From: Lentisphaeria bacterium
Lineage (GTDB): Bacteria > Verrucomicrobiota > Lentisphaeria > Victivallales > UBA1829
Length of the DNA stretch: 64,000 nt
Direction: 5' to 3'
Assembly: GCA_003526375.1 (NCBI GenBank)
Contig: DPDG01000083.1
Span: 1-64,000 of the forward strand
Part shown: one piece after another, positions 9,506 to 17,351 of the stretch
Numbering within the stretch: position 1 is the first letter of the stretch
Layout: each line of letters starts with the position of its first letter
Made by a program: the position numbers and the translations under genes
Notes under the pieces: model-generated
The model's input: only the letters and a program-made list of their open reading frames with translations
Told to the model about the DNA's origin: nothing
Database searches by the model: none

Positions 9506-9605
9506 CTTTTTGAGTTGATCTTTCAATTTTATGACTGATCCGCAATTGCCTTGCCGCAGTTCAGGTCTTTTTGAGTTTATTTTTCAAATTTATGACTGAT
9601 CCGCA
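9506..9605. repeat. Tandem 39-bp near-identical repeats at a gene junction
   Basis: A 39-bp segment at 9506-9544 recurs at 9567-9605 with three mismatches. The second copy contains the last codons (RISHKFEK) and stop of the GH lipoprotein gene. The first copy is a non-coding replica between that stop and the LamG gene's ribosome-binding site. This is a duplication scar with a 61-bp period. Confidence 0.75.
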
Positions 9606-12435
9606 GACTGCGCATGTCTCCGGTGAAGTCGGGGAAATCACGGGACGGCATGAAATCACGGCAGGAATCCGTGCCGATCACCAGACCGGAAGCTATGCGG
9701 CCGCGTCCGGAAACTGTGCCGCGCCAATACGTTCCGTTCACAGTGGCATGGAAACGAGTCAGATTGGACGAAATCCGGATTCTGTTCCATTCCCCCTTGC
9801 GGACTTCCAGCGGGGTCTCTGTCAGCCGGAATTCCCCGGCGGTATTTACATGACCGATCGTCAGTTTTCCCTTCACAATGAAGAAACCGACCGATGATGT
9901 CTGGTTGGAATTGGAATGCCGCAGCAGCACGCAGTTGTCCGAATCCGGCCGGATTTCACAATCGAAAGTGAACGCCCCCAGCGGCCAGACATCCGGCAGG
10001 AAAGTCAGACTGGAATATTTCGTGAAACGCAGAAAGTCTCCGTCTTTTTCCGTATGTTTCCAGACGGGTCCGGTCCGGCGGACCTCCTTGCCGAAATGCC
10101 GCTTCATATTGTTCAGATTGTAACGGTATCCGCCGCCGATTTCCGCCGCCCATTCCTGTTTCCACGGCGTCGTCAGCATCCGCCCGGATGCCGGAGTGAA
10201 AGTATAAACGGCATCCGGAACCAATGTTTCAAAGACATCTACGGAGACAGCCTCCCGTTCCGTGTCGGAATATACGGGCAGGGATATTTTTTTGCCGGCG
10301 GGTTTCTCCGGAATCACCGGTGCGCTCTGCCAGCGTTTTCCGCCGAGTGTTACCGCCCGCAGGGAAAAGACCGGATAACGGCTCTCACTCCGGACAATAG
10401 TATCGAATTCCATTTCGCGACGGTTGAGGGAGAAGGGAATATCCGGTTCGGAAACCACCCGTTCCACCCGCCAGAACATTGCCGGCTCCAGTTCCGCGCT
10501 GACACTGCCGTATTTCAGCACATCGGCGATTCTGAATTTCAGACTGCCCTGCTTCATGTTCACTGTGATTTCCGCATTGGCTGCTTTGCCGCGTGGCACG
10601 GCAAGCAGCACCGACCGTGTTCCATGTCCGCCGCTGGTAACATCCAGCCGGACACCGCCCGGCGTCGGCGCGCTTTTCAGCACATAATTATGGTTGCCGC
10701 CGACATACCAGTTGCGACCGACAGTTTCCGGCATGCCCGGAACCGTTACCGTTCCCTGTACCGGAACCCAGCCGTAAGAAGAACATGCCACGCGGAACAC
10801 TTCCTCTTTACTGCGGTCAAATTCCGGCTCGACTTCAATCGCCCCGGCTTCCGTATGACGCTCCATCACTTCCAGTGTGTTCAATTCCGATGACGCCTTC
10901 ACTTTGCCCCGAATCCGGTAAAAACCGTCTTTGAGTTTTTCCACTGTAAATGTTCCTGCAGCATCTTCGTATTCACGCAGCGGCAGACGGGTATACAGGT
11001 AATCAATATTGTGGGACGTGCGCAGGACTGTCGGCGGAAATGCATTGTAAACTCTGGTGATGCCGTTTGCCGTGACAGTGAGTTCCGGACGCAGAATCAG
11101 ATTGTCGGGATAATTTTCGCTGGCGATGTGGAAATCTTTCGCTTCCAGCCGGACAGGATCGAAAACGGTTTCCGGAAACGCCTTCACACATTTGCCGTCG
11201 GCGTCATAGATTTTCAGAACCGCCTTGATTTCCCCTTTACCGGAACCATCCGGCAGATTCAGCAGCTCGTAATGAATCTGTTCGCCCAGTTTGACCACGG
11301 CGCGGCAACTGAGAATCAGATTCGGAATCCGTACATTGTCAAACGGGAGTGGCGTCAGTCTGCTTTCATTGTGTTTCATCCGGTAATACCGCAGGATGCG
11401 CATGGCGGCGGCACCCTTGCGGACCGTCGGAATGACTCCGGTATTTTCATTCCATTCATTCCACTCAAACGGGATGATGTAATCGGGATTCATTTCCAAA
11501 GCGGCTTCCACCGTATGCCGGAGAGTGGCGGTTCCCGCTTCATCCGGGGTAAGCTGTCCGCTTTGGGGATTCACATATCCGATGGCGCAGTCGCAGGCAA
11601 GAATTTTTCCCTTGTTGCGCGGATCGGCAAAGACCCGCCGGAACAGACTGCGGAGCTGTTTTCCCATTTCATCGTCAATGTGCTGACCGTATGCGCCGTC
11701 CGGATCCAGTTTATAGGAATAGGGATAAAAACCGATGCCGTCCGCCACATCCAGATACGACTGGATTTCATTCATGGTTTTCCGATCATATGCTTCGGGG
11801 TCATCCTCCATGGGGCGGCGATAGCGGTACCGCTGACAGATGGTCTTCATATCCGCAACAAACAGAAATTTGTCGCCGTACGTGCTGCGCAGTTCAGACA
11901 GCAGAGTTTTCCAGCGTTCCGGCGGCAGAAATGCGGCTTCATAACTGTTGATGACCATCTTCCCGTTGATCCGGAACACATACGGGGAATCGGCAATGGA
12001 ACAGATGTCTTTGAGATTTTTCAAGGCGTTCTGATTGGTCGGCGCAAAAGTCGCCGGCAGAAACAGAAAACCGGGAACCGGATTTTCCGCGAACAGCCGA
12101 ATCATTTCACGCGCTCCTTCCGTGCCGGAATTGCCCAGCGGAGAAAGACCGCTCAATCCATAACGTGTTACGAGCTGCGCTTCCTTGTGAACTCCTTTGG
12201 CGGTCATGTACAGTGCGGTTTCCGGATGCCGCACGGTGCGGTCAAGGAACAGCGGATGGTCATTCCAGTGCCAGTAATTGCGGAAATTGTTGCCGGCATT
12301 GTAATGCATCTGGACTTCCGGGAAAATCTCCACTTTTTTCCGATCACCGTTTCCAGCAACTTCATTTTTCGCAATTGCACATCCTGGCAACATGGCGGCA
12401 AGCAGACAGCCGGAAATCCTTTTCCAATTCTTCAT
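9577..12435 (-). CDS. Lipoprotein with GH71/GH99-like catalytic region and C-terminal LamG-like domain
   Basis: The 952-residue protein has a type II signal peptide with lipobox MLPGC (Cys19), so it should be lipid-anchored and exported. Residues about 40-360 form a TIM-barrel-like region with ATFAPTNQ, DGIGFYPYSYK and an EWNEWNEN motif. Such a WNEW-type motif is typical of the GH99/GH71-like superfamily (endo-alpha-mannanases, alpha-1,3-glucanases, WbsX-like proteins). Middle segments look like beta-sandwiches; residues about 790-950 resemble a LamG domain. The start at 12435 is 7 nt from GGAGG; an adjacent ATG at 12438 is possible. It is the third gene of the LacI operon. The family assignment is by motif only and the substrate is unknown. 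Confidence 0.6.
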   Translation of the reverse strand: MKNWKRISGCLLAAMLPGCAIAKNEVAGNGDRKKVEIFPEVQMHYNAGNNFRNYWHWNDHPLFLDRTVRHPETALYMTAKGVHKEAQLVTRYGLSGLSPLGNSGTEGAREMIRLFAENPVPGFLFLPATFAPTNQNALKNLKDICSIADSPYVFRINGKMVINSYEAAFLPPERWKTLLSELRSTYGDKFLFVADMKTICQRYRYRRPMEDDPEAYDRKTMNEIQSYLDVADGIGFYPYSYKLDPDGAYGQHIDDEMGKQLRSLFRRVFADPRNKGKILACDCAIGYVNPQSGQLTPDEAGTATLRHTVEAALEMNPDYIIPFEWNEWNENTGVIPTVRKGAAAMRILRYYRMKHNESRLTPLPFDNVRIPNLILSCRAVVKLGEQIHYELLNLPDGSGKGEIKAVLKIYDADGKCVKAFPETVFDPVRLEAKDFHIASENYPDNLILRPELTVTANGITRVYNAFPPTVLRTSHNIDYLYTRLPLREYEDAAGTFTVEKLKDGFYRIRGKVKASSELNTLEVMERHTEAGAIEVEPEFDRSKEEVFRVACSSYGWVPVQGTVTVPGMPETVGRNWYVGGNHNYVLKSAPTPGGVRLDVTSGGHGTRSVLLAVPRGKAANAEITVNMKQGSLKFRIADVLKYGSVSAELEPAMFWRVERVVSEPDIPFSLNRREMEFDTIVRSESRYPVFSLRAVTLGGKRWQSAPVIPEKPAGKKISLPVYSDTEREAVSVDVFETLVPDAVYTFTPASGRMLTTPWKQEWAAEIGGGYRYNLNNMKRHFGKEVRRTGPVWKHTEKDGDFLRFTKYSSLTFLPDVWPLGAFTFDCEIRPDSDNCVLLRHSNSNQTSSVGFFIVKGKLTIGHVNTAGEFRLTETPLEVRKGEWNRIRISSNLTRFHATVNGTYWRGTVSGRGRIASGLVIGTDSCRDFMPSRDFPDFTGDMRSLRISHKFEK

Positions 12436-12461
12436 CATTTTTCCTCCTTGACACTGTTCAA

Positions 12462-13265
12462 TCATTTCCGAACCGACCACGTGGATTCGCCGTTGGCATT
12501 CGGGGAAAATATCTTTTCCACATCCGGCGATTTCCCAATAAAGGCATTGCGGTTGTTCAGACTTTGGGCATGACCGTCCGTAAAAACGGCATTCATCACG
12601 CCGCCGTGCCGAAAGTCACTGTAATTGTGAGTGGCGCCATTTAAAACACATTTGTAGAACTGACCGGAATCCGTGAACCAGTCTTCGCTGTCATTAAAAT
12701 AAATATAATGTGAAATCTGTTTCAAACTGGAAAGACGTTGCGGCAACAATACGGGTGATTCAGCCGGATCAATAGTTGTACCTCCAATCACCCAATTGTG
12801 AGCATACCCGTCATAATAAAAACGCTTTACTCCTTTTTCATCGGTTATGCTGCGCTGTTGTCTGCCGTTATCCGTGCGGGAGGGGCAACGCATTACATTC
12901 TTTGCTGTAACCCATTGACTGATTTCTGTTTTCGGCGCAAAATACTGCCAGGCATATCCGCCGTAAGACTGCCAGTAGCGCTTACTCGCTCCCCATTTGT
13001 AATCACTCACCCATGTCTTCTGCGGCAAAGTGTATCCATCGTAGTCAGCGGCGTAGTTGTTGAACATCATACCGATTTGCCGGAGATTGCCGGTACAGCT
13101 GATGGTGCGGGCACGTTCCCGTGAGGCATTCAATGCCGGCAGAAGCAATCCCGCCAGTATTGCGATGATGGATATAACGATGAGTAATTCTATTAATGTG
13201 AAATATTCCATTCCATGCCGACATCTTCTCATTTTCTCTTTCCTCTTTTGTTGATATTTTTTCAT
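12462..13265 (-). CDS. DG-type pseudopilin (prepilin-like, H-X9-DG)
   Basis: This 267-residue protein has a basic leader of about 21 residues, then the type IV pilin-like segment FTLIELLIVISIIAILAG ending in LLPALNASR, and a globular domain carrying the H-X9-DG motif (RHGGVMNAVFTDGHA). Glu5 of the mature helix is present but the -1 residue is Tyr rather than Gly. The family is very abundant in Planctomycetes and Lentisphaerae; members are assumed to be pseudopilins of a type II secretion-like apparatus. Its ATG overlaps the stop of the upstream LacI gene (ATGA), which implies translational coupling, and it is followed by the GH lipoprotein gene. Starts at 13232 or 13211 are alternatives. Confidence 0.85.
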   Translation of the reverse strand: MKKYQQKRKEKMRRCRHGMEYFTLIELLIVISIIAILAGLLLPALNASRERARTISCTGNLRQIGMMFNNYAADYDGYTLPQKTWVSDYKWGASKRYWQSYGGYAWQYFAPKTEISQWVTAKNVMRCPSRTDNGRQQRSITDEKGVKRFYYDGYAHNWVIGGTTIDPAESPVLLPQRLSSLKQISHYIYFNDSEDWFTDSGQFYKCVLNGATHNYSDFRHGGVMNAVFTDGHAQSLNNRNAFIGKSPDVEKIFSPNANGESTWSVRK

Positions 13266-14296
13266 GGTTTCCTTCCTTTTTTCAGAGTGCTTTCACGAAT
13301 GATCAGTTGTGGTTGAAAAACCGCATTGAGACGTGTTTTCCTGCCTCCGATATATTTCAGGAGAAAGTCTATCGTGGTTTCGGCAACCAGTTTCCTGTCA
13401 TAGTTGAGTGTCGTGAGCTTGACCGGAAGACACTGGCAGATCAGCCGGTTGTCACAGCCGACGACGCCGAAGTCGTCCGGCACCAGTCTGCCGGCGGACT
13501 GCAACTCCTTCATGAGGACTGCGGCGATATAATCATTCTGCGCAATGACGGCGTCAATCCCTTTTTCCGCAAATTCATTATAAATCAGACTGCGGCAGGC
13601 ATTTTCCAGCCCGTCTGTTTCCGAGGTGAATGCCGGAACCTGAAAAACCGACCCTTCGGGACATGCCCTGCAGAAGCCGCGAAGCCGTTCCTGAATGCTT
13701 CTGCAGTTCTTATCCTTTTCCGGATCGGTTTTGAACAGGAGCAGCGCGGTATTGCGGTATCCCTGCTTCTTGAGATGGCAGACCGCCGTTTCAATGCCCG
13801 CGGCGACATCCACATCGACAAAGGAATGCTGCTGTTTATGCGTGTTGCGGACAAAGACCAGTTTCTTTTCCTCTTTGAGTTTCTGGTCGAGCCTGCAATC
13901 CTGTTTCGGATAATCATGCGCAAGCGATATGATTCCATCCACTCCGTTTTGTTTCAGCGCATAATAGGCGTCAATCAGTTTTTCCGGATCGTCATGTGCC
14001 TGTGCGATCAGGATCCGGTAGCCGTGACAGCCTGCGGCATGTTCCAGTTCCGCCAGCAGGGAAAACGTTTCCTCCGGCGCGCGGGAGTCGATCATGACGC
14101 CCAGCAGTTTACTGGCGCCGCCCTGAAGAATCCGGGCGCTGATATTCGGCTGATACCCCAGTTCGCTGGCTGCACGCTCAATTTTTTCCCGGGTTCCGGC
14201 GGAGGCTCTGGCGTAGCTTTTATTGCCCAGAACCGCCGATACCAGTTGAAAAGATACCTGCGCTTTTGCCGCGACATCCCGAATCGTGACTTCCAT
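13262..14296 (-). CDS. LacI-family transcriptional regulator
   Basis: The 344-residue protein starts with the LacI helix-turn-helix (residues 1-50: MEVTIRDVAAKAQVSFQLVS, then ELGYQPNISARIL as hinge helix), followed by a periplasmic-binding-protein-like sugar sensor (about 58-335, with LLGVMIDSRAP and DDFGVVGCDN). The start at 14296 follows AAAGG; an upstream in-frame start at 14350 would read through the promoter and operator. It is the first gene of its own operon (LacI, pseudopilin, GH lipoprotein, LamG protein). It probably represses the operon until an inducing sugar binds, by acting at the palindrome at 14323-14332. Confidence 0.92.
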   Translation of the reverse strand: MEVTIRDVAAKAQVSFQLVSAVLGNKSYARASAGTREKIERAASELGYQPNISARILQGGASKLLGVMIDSRAPEETFSLLAELEHAAGCHGYRILIAQAHDDPEKLIDAYYALKQNGVDGIISLAHDYPKQDCRLDQKLKEEKKLVFVRNTHKQQHSFVDVDVAAGIETAVCHLKKQGYRNTALLLFKTDPEKDKNCRSIQERLRGFCRACPEGSVFQVPAFTSETDGLENACRSLIYNEFAEKGIDAVIAQNDYIAAVLMKELQSAGRLVPDDFGVVGCDNRLICQCLPVKLTTLNYDRKLVAETTIDFLLKYIGGRKTRLNAVFQPQLIIRESTLKKGRKP

Positions 14297-14322
14297 TGCT
14301 GACCTTTCTTCTTTTTTTTGCA

Positions 14323-14367
14323 AGAACGTTCTATCATTAATTATATCCAATTTTCAGGAATTGTCAA
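14323..14367 (-). promoter_or_regulatory. Sigma-70-type promoter with palindromic operator for the LacI operon
   Basis: Read on the minus strand: TTGACA (14362-14367), 16-bp spacer, TATAAT (14340-14345), then the perfect 10-bp palindrome AGAACGTTCT (14323-14332) at about the transcription start. Both boxes match consensus. LacI-family operators are typically palindromes with a central CG, often within AACGTT, as here. The site is 27 bp before the lacI start codon, so autorepression of the whole operon is the natural reading. The rest of 14368-14670 holds no gene I can support. Confidence 0.75.
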
Positions 14368-14673
14368 GACCCTGTTTCTAAAAAAGAAAAATATTTTCGG
14401 TTTTTCCGTAGTACGGTCGGCACACAGAAGCTGTCCTCTCTGACAGCAGGAACTGCCGCCGGAAAGAAAGCTTCCGTACCTTATTGCCTGTTCTGCATTA
14501 CTCTCAAATGAAATGCGGGCTTTGACGGCTTGGTTTCAAACGCGGAGACGATGGATGGCTCAAGAGCCCGGTTTGGCAGGAACACGGACAATTTGAACGA
14601 ACACAGACGCGGTTCTGACGGCTTTCCTGTCCGGCAATTGAGGAAAAATCTTTCATTATTTCTTCCTGGGACT

Positions 14674-14701
14674 TTGATAAAAATATAAAATGTGGTATTG
14701 T
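14674..14701 (+). promoter_or_regulatory. Probable pyrG promoter
   Basis: TTGATA (14674-14679) and TATTGT (14696-14701) are separated by 16 bp and lie about 50 bp before the pyrG start codon. The match to consensus is good but not perfect. Confidence 0.45.
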
Positions 14702-14749
14702 TTGGGATACTTTTTTGATCTCTCTCAAATCAAATCAGGACAGGAACAA

Positions 14750-16354
14750 ATGACGAAACACATTTTTATCACAGGCGGCGTCGTATCTTCTCTGGGGAAA
14801 GGGATTACGGCGGCCTCCGTTGCCATGCTTCTGAAGCAGCGCGGTTACCGCGTGGCAATGCAGAAACTGGACCCCTATCTCAATGTGGATCCCGGAACCA
14901 TGTCTCCGTATCAGCACGGAGAAGTATTCGTGACCGACGACGGAGCGGAAACCGATCTGGACCTCGGACACTACGAACGTTTTTCCGGCATCCGCTGTTC
15001 CAAAGCGAGCAACTACACGACCGGCAGGATTTACAGCACGGTCATCTCGCGGGAACGCCACGGCGGCTATCTCGGCGGAACGGTTCAGGTCATTCCCCAC
15101 ATCACCAATGAGATCAAGTCGGCGATCGCCTCTCTCGATTCGCCCGGCCTTGACATTGCAATCACTGAAATCGGCGGCACCGTCGGCGATATCGAATCCC
15201 TGCCGTTTCTGGAAGCAATCCGCCAGTTCCATCAGGACGCAGGCGAACACAACTCCATCTTTCTGCACCTGACGCTGGTTCCCTATATCCGCGCCGCCGG
15301 AGAGCTCAAGACAAAACCCTCCCAGCAATCCGTCGGAATTCTGCGCAGCATCGGCATCATCCCCGATGTGCTGATCTGCCGCTGTGAAGTGCCCATGGAA
15401 GAGGATCACAAGAAAAAACTGGCGCTTTTCTGCAATGTCAAGCGGGAAATGGTGATCGAAGAGCTCGACGTCAAGAACTCGATTTACGAAGTGCCGCTTG
15501 ATCTTGAAAAACAGGGAATGGACAGAAGCATCCTCAAACTTCTGAATCTCCCGGAAAACAATCTGGATCTGAGCGACTGGCAGGCAATGCTCGGAGCGGT
15601 GCTCAATCCGGCGAACGGCATCGTGACGATTGCGGTCGTGGGAAAATACATCACCCTGCGCGATGCCTACAAGAGTATCTACGAGGCGCTTTCCCACGGA
15701 GGAATCCCGAATCACGTCAAGGTAAAGATTCATCCGATTGAAGCCGAAGAACTCGATACCCGTAATCCGGACGAACTGCTCAGGGGATACAACGGCATTC
15801 TGGTGCCGGGCGGATTCGGAGACCGCGGCGTTTCCGGAAAGATCAAGGCGATCCGTTATGCGCGCGAACACAATATTCCGTTCCTCGGAATCTGCCTCGG
15901 CATGCAGTGTGCCGTGATTGAATTCGCACGCGATGTCTGCGGCATGGCGGATGCGGACAGTACCGAATTCAACCCGTCCACGGCGCATCCCGTAATCGCG
16001 TTAATGGAGGAGCAGAAAAATATTACAGACAAGGGCGGGACGATGCGTCTCGGCGCATATCCGTGCATTCTGGCGAAAAACTCCAAAGCGGAGACCGCCT
16101 ACGGCACGGATCATATTTCCGAGCGTCACCGCCACCGTTATGAGTTCAACAGCGATTTCCGCGCCGCATTGGAGGCGAAAGGACTGAAAATCACGGGAAC
16201 TTCTCCCGACGGTTCTCTTGTGGAAATGGTCGAGATCGAATCCCACCCGTGGTTCGTCGCCTGCCAGTTCCACCCGGAATTCAAATCCACTCCGCTGGAG
16301 GCTCATCCTTTATTCAAAGACTTTATCAAAGCCGCGATGGCGGCACGAGGCTGA
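14750..16354 (+). CDS. pyrG: CTP synthase
   Basis: The 534-residue enzyme converts UTP, ATP and glutamine to CTP, the last step of pyrimidine nucleotide synthesis. The N-terminal amidoligase domain (1-270) begins with KHIFITGGVVSSLGKGI and contains the nucleotide loop and the LDPYLNVDPGTMSPYQHGEV block. The C-terminal class I glutamine amidotransferase has Cys382 in FLGICLGMQ and the His508/Glu510 pair in CQFHPEF, all intact. Length and positions match bacterial CTP synthases. The start at 14750 was chosen over an in-frame ATG at 14690 because the family begins at this MTKHIF and AGGACAGGA precedes it. A Xer-type recombinase follows 9 bp downstream, probably co-transcribed. Confidence 0.98.
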   Translation: MTKHIFITGGVVSSLGKGITAASVAMLLKQRGYRVAMQKLDPYLNVDPGTMSPYQHGEVFVTDDGAETDLDLGHYERFSGIRCSKASNYTTGRIYSTVISRERHGGYLGGTVQVIPHITNEIKSAIASLDSPGLDIAITEIGGTVGDIESLPFLEAIRQFHQDAGEHNSIFLHLTLVPYIRAAGELKTKPSQQSVGILRSIGIIPDVLICRCEVPMEEDHKKKLALFCNVKREMVIEELDVKNSIYEVPLDLEKQGMDRSILKLLNLPENNLDLSDWQAMLGAVLNPANGIVTIAVVGKYITLRDAYKSIYEALSHGGIPNHVKVKIHPIEAEELDTRNPDELLRGYNGILVPGGFGDRGVSGKIKAIRYAREHNIPFLGICLGMQCAVIEFARDVCGMADADSTEFNPSTAHPVIALMEEQKNITDKGGTMRLGAYPCILAKNSKAETAYGTDHISERHRHRYEFNSDFRAALEAKGLKITGTSPDGSLVEMVEIESHPWFVACQFHPEFKSTPLEAHPLFKDFIKAAMAARG

Positions 16355-16363
16355 TTTGGCACG

Positions 16364-17332
16364 ATGATGAACAACCCAAATAATCAGGATCGATCCCTGA
16401 GCGGCTTTCTTGCTTATCTGGGCAACGAACGCAACGCATCGGAACATACGCTGGAAAGCTACAAGATGGACATCGTGCAGTTTTCCAAACTGACTCTCAA
16501 TCTGGATGCCGCGGAGCAGGCCGTCGACTGGGATTCCGTCAGCGTGCACGATGCGCGCTCCTTTGTCGTGGCGCTTCAGGGCGAGGACTTGTCCAAAACG
16601 TCCATCGTCCGGAAAATCTCCGGGCTTCGTTCCTTTTACCGCTACCTGGAACGCGAACATATCGTCGGCTCCAACCCGTTTGCGGGCCTGGTTTCGCCCA
16701 AAAAGCAGAAACTGCTTCCGAAATATATGACGATTGCCGAGGTTTCGCGCCTGCTGGATTCCGCCGACACGTTCTGGAACGGCGCCGTGGAAAAGGGGAT
16801 TGCAAAATCCGAAGAAGGGGCAAAACTTTCCGCCGCCCGCGATGGCGCGATTCTGGAGGTGATCTACTCCGGAGGACTGCGCATCAGCGAGGCGCTCGGG
16901 TTGAATCTCGGTTCCGTGGATCTGCTTGGCGGCGTCATGAAAGTCCGCGGAAAGGGCAAGAAGGAACGGATCTGCGGACTCGGCGGTCCTGCGGAAAGGG
17001 CATTGAGGAAATATATTCACGTGCGCGCCCTCTGGACCAGCGACGCGCGTCGCGAAGCGCCTTTGTTCATCAATCAGGACGGCGGACGGCTGACTCCGCG
17101 CAGTTTCCAGCGCAACTTCAAACTGTATCTCGCAGAAGCGGGTCTGCCTTCCGACATGACGCCGCACAAACTCCGCCATTCCTTTGCAACGCATCTTCTG
17201 GACGCCGGCGCGGATCTGCGCAGCGTTCAGGAACTTCTCGGACACGCAAATCTGAGCACCACGCAGATTTACACTCATATCAGCGCGGAACGCCTCAAAG
17301 CCGTTTACAGCAAAGCGCATCCGCGCGCATAA
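16364..17332 (+). CDS. Tyrosine recombinase, XerC/XerD type
   Basis: The 322-residue protein has an N-terminal SAM-like DNA-binding domain (about 10-105) and a C-terminal catalytic domain (115-318). Catalytic residues are present: Arg173 (GGLRISE), His268 and Arg271 (HKLRHSF), His294 (GHANL) and nucleophile Tyr303 (TQIYTH). Such enzymes resolve chromosome dimers at dif. Length fits XerC/XerD, and the housekeeping surroundings (directly after pyrG) argue against a mobile-element integrase. I cannot tell XerC from XerD by eye. The start overlaps no clear Shine-Dalgarno element, so translation may depend on pyrG read-through. Confidence 0.93.
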   Translation: MMNNPNNQDRSLSGFLAYLGNERNASEHTLESYKMDIVQFSKLTLNLDAAEQAVDWDSVSVHDARSFVVALQGEDLSKTSIVRKISGLRSFYRYLEREHIVGSNPFAGLVSPKKQKLLPKYMTIAEVSRLLDSADTFWNGAVEKGIAKSEEGAKLSAARDGAILEVIYSGGLRISEALGLNLGSVDLLGGVMKVRGKGKKERICGLGGPAERALRKYIHVRALWTSDARREAPLFINQDGGRLTPRSFQRNFKLYLAEAGLPSDMTPHKLRHSFATHLLDAGADLRSVQELLGHANLSTTQIYTHISAERLKAVYSKAHPRA

Positions 17333-17351
17333 CCCAGAGCAAGGAGTCGGC

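Noticed and set aside
11011..12573. 520-codon frame opposite the GH71/GH99-like lipoprotein gene
   Set aside because: Same reason; it also overlaps two well-supported minus-strand genes.
14504..14728. Small minus-strand open frame upstream of pyrG
   Set aside because: No ribosome-binding site, overlaps the pyrG promoter, and its sequence has no recognisable character.
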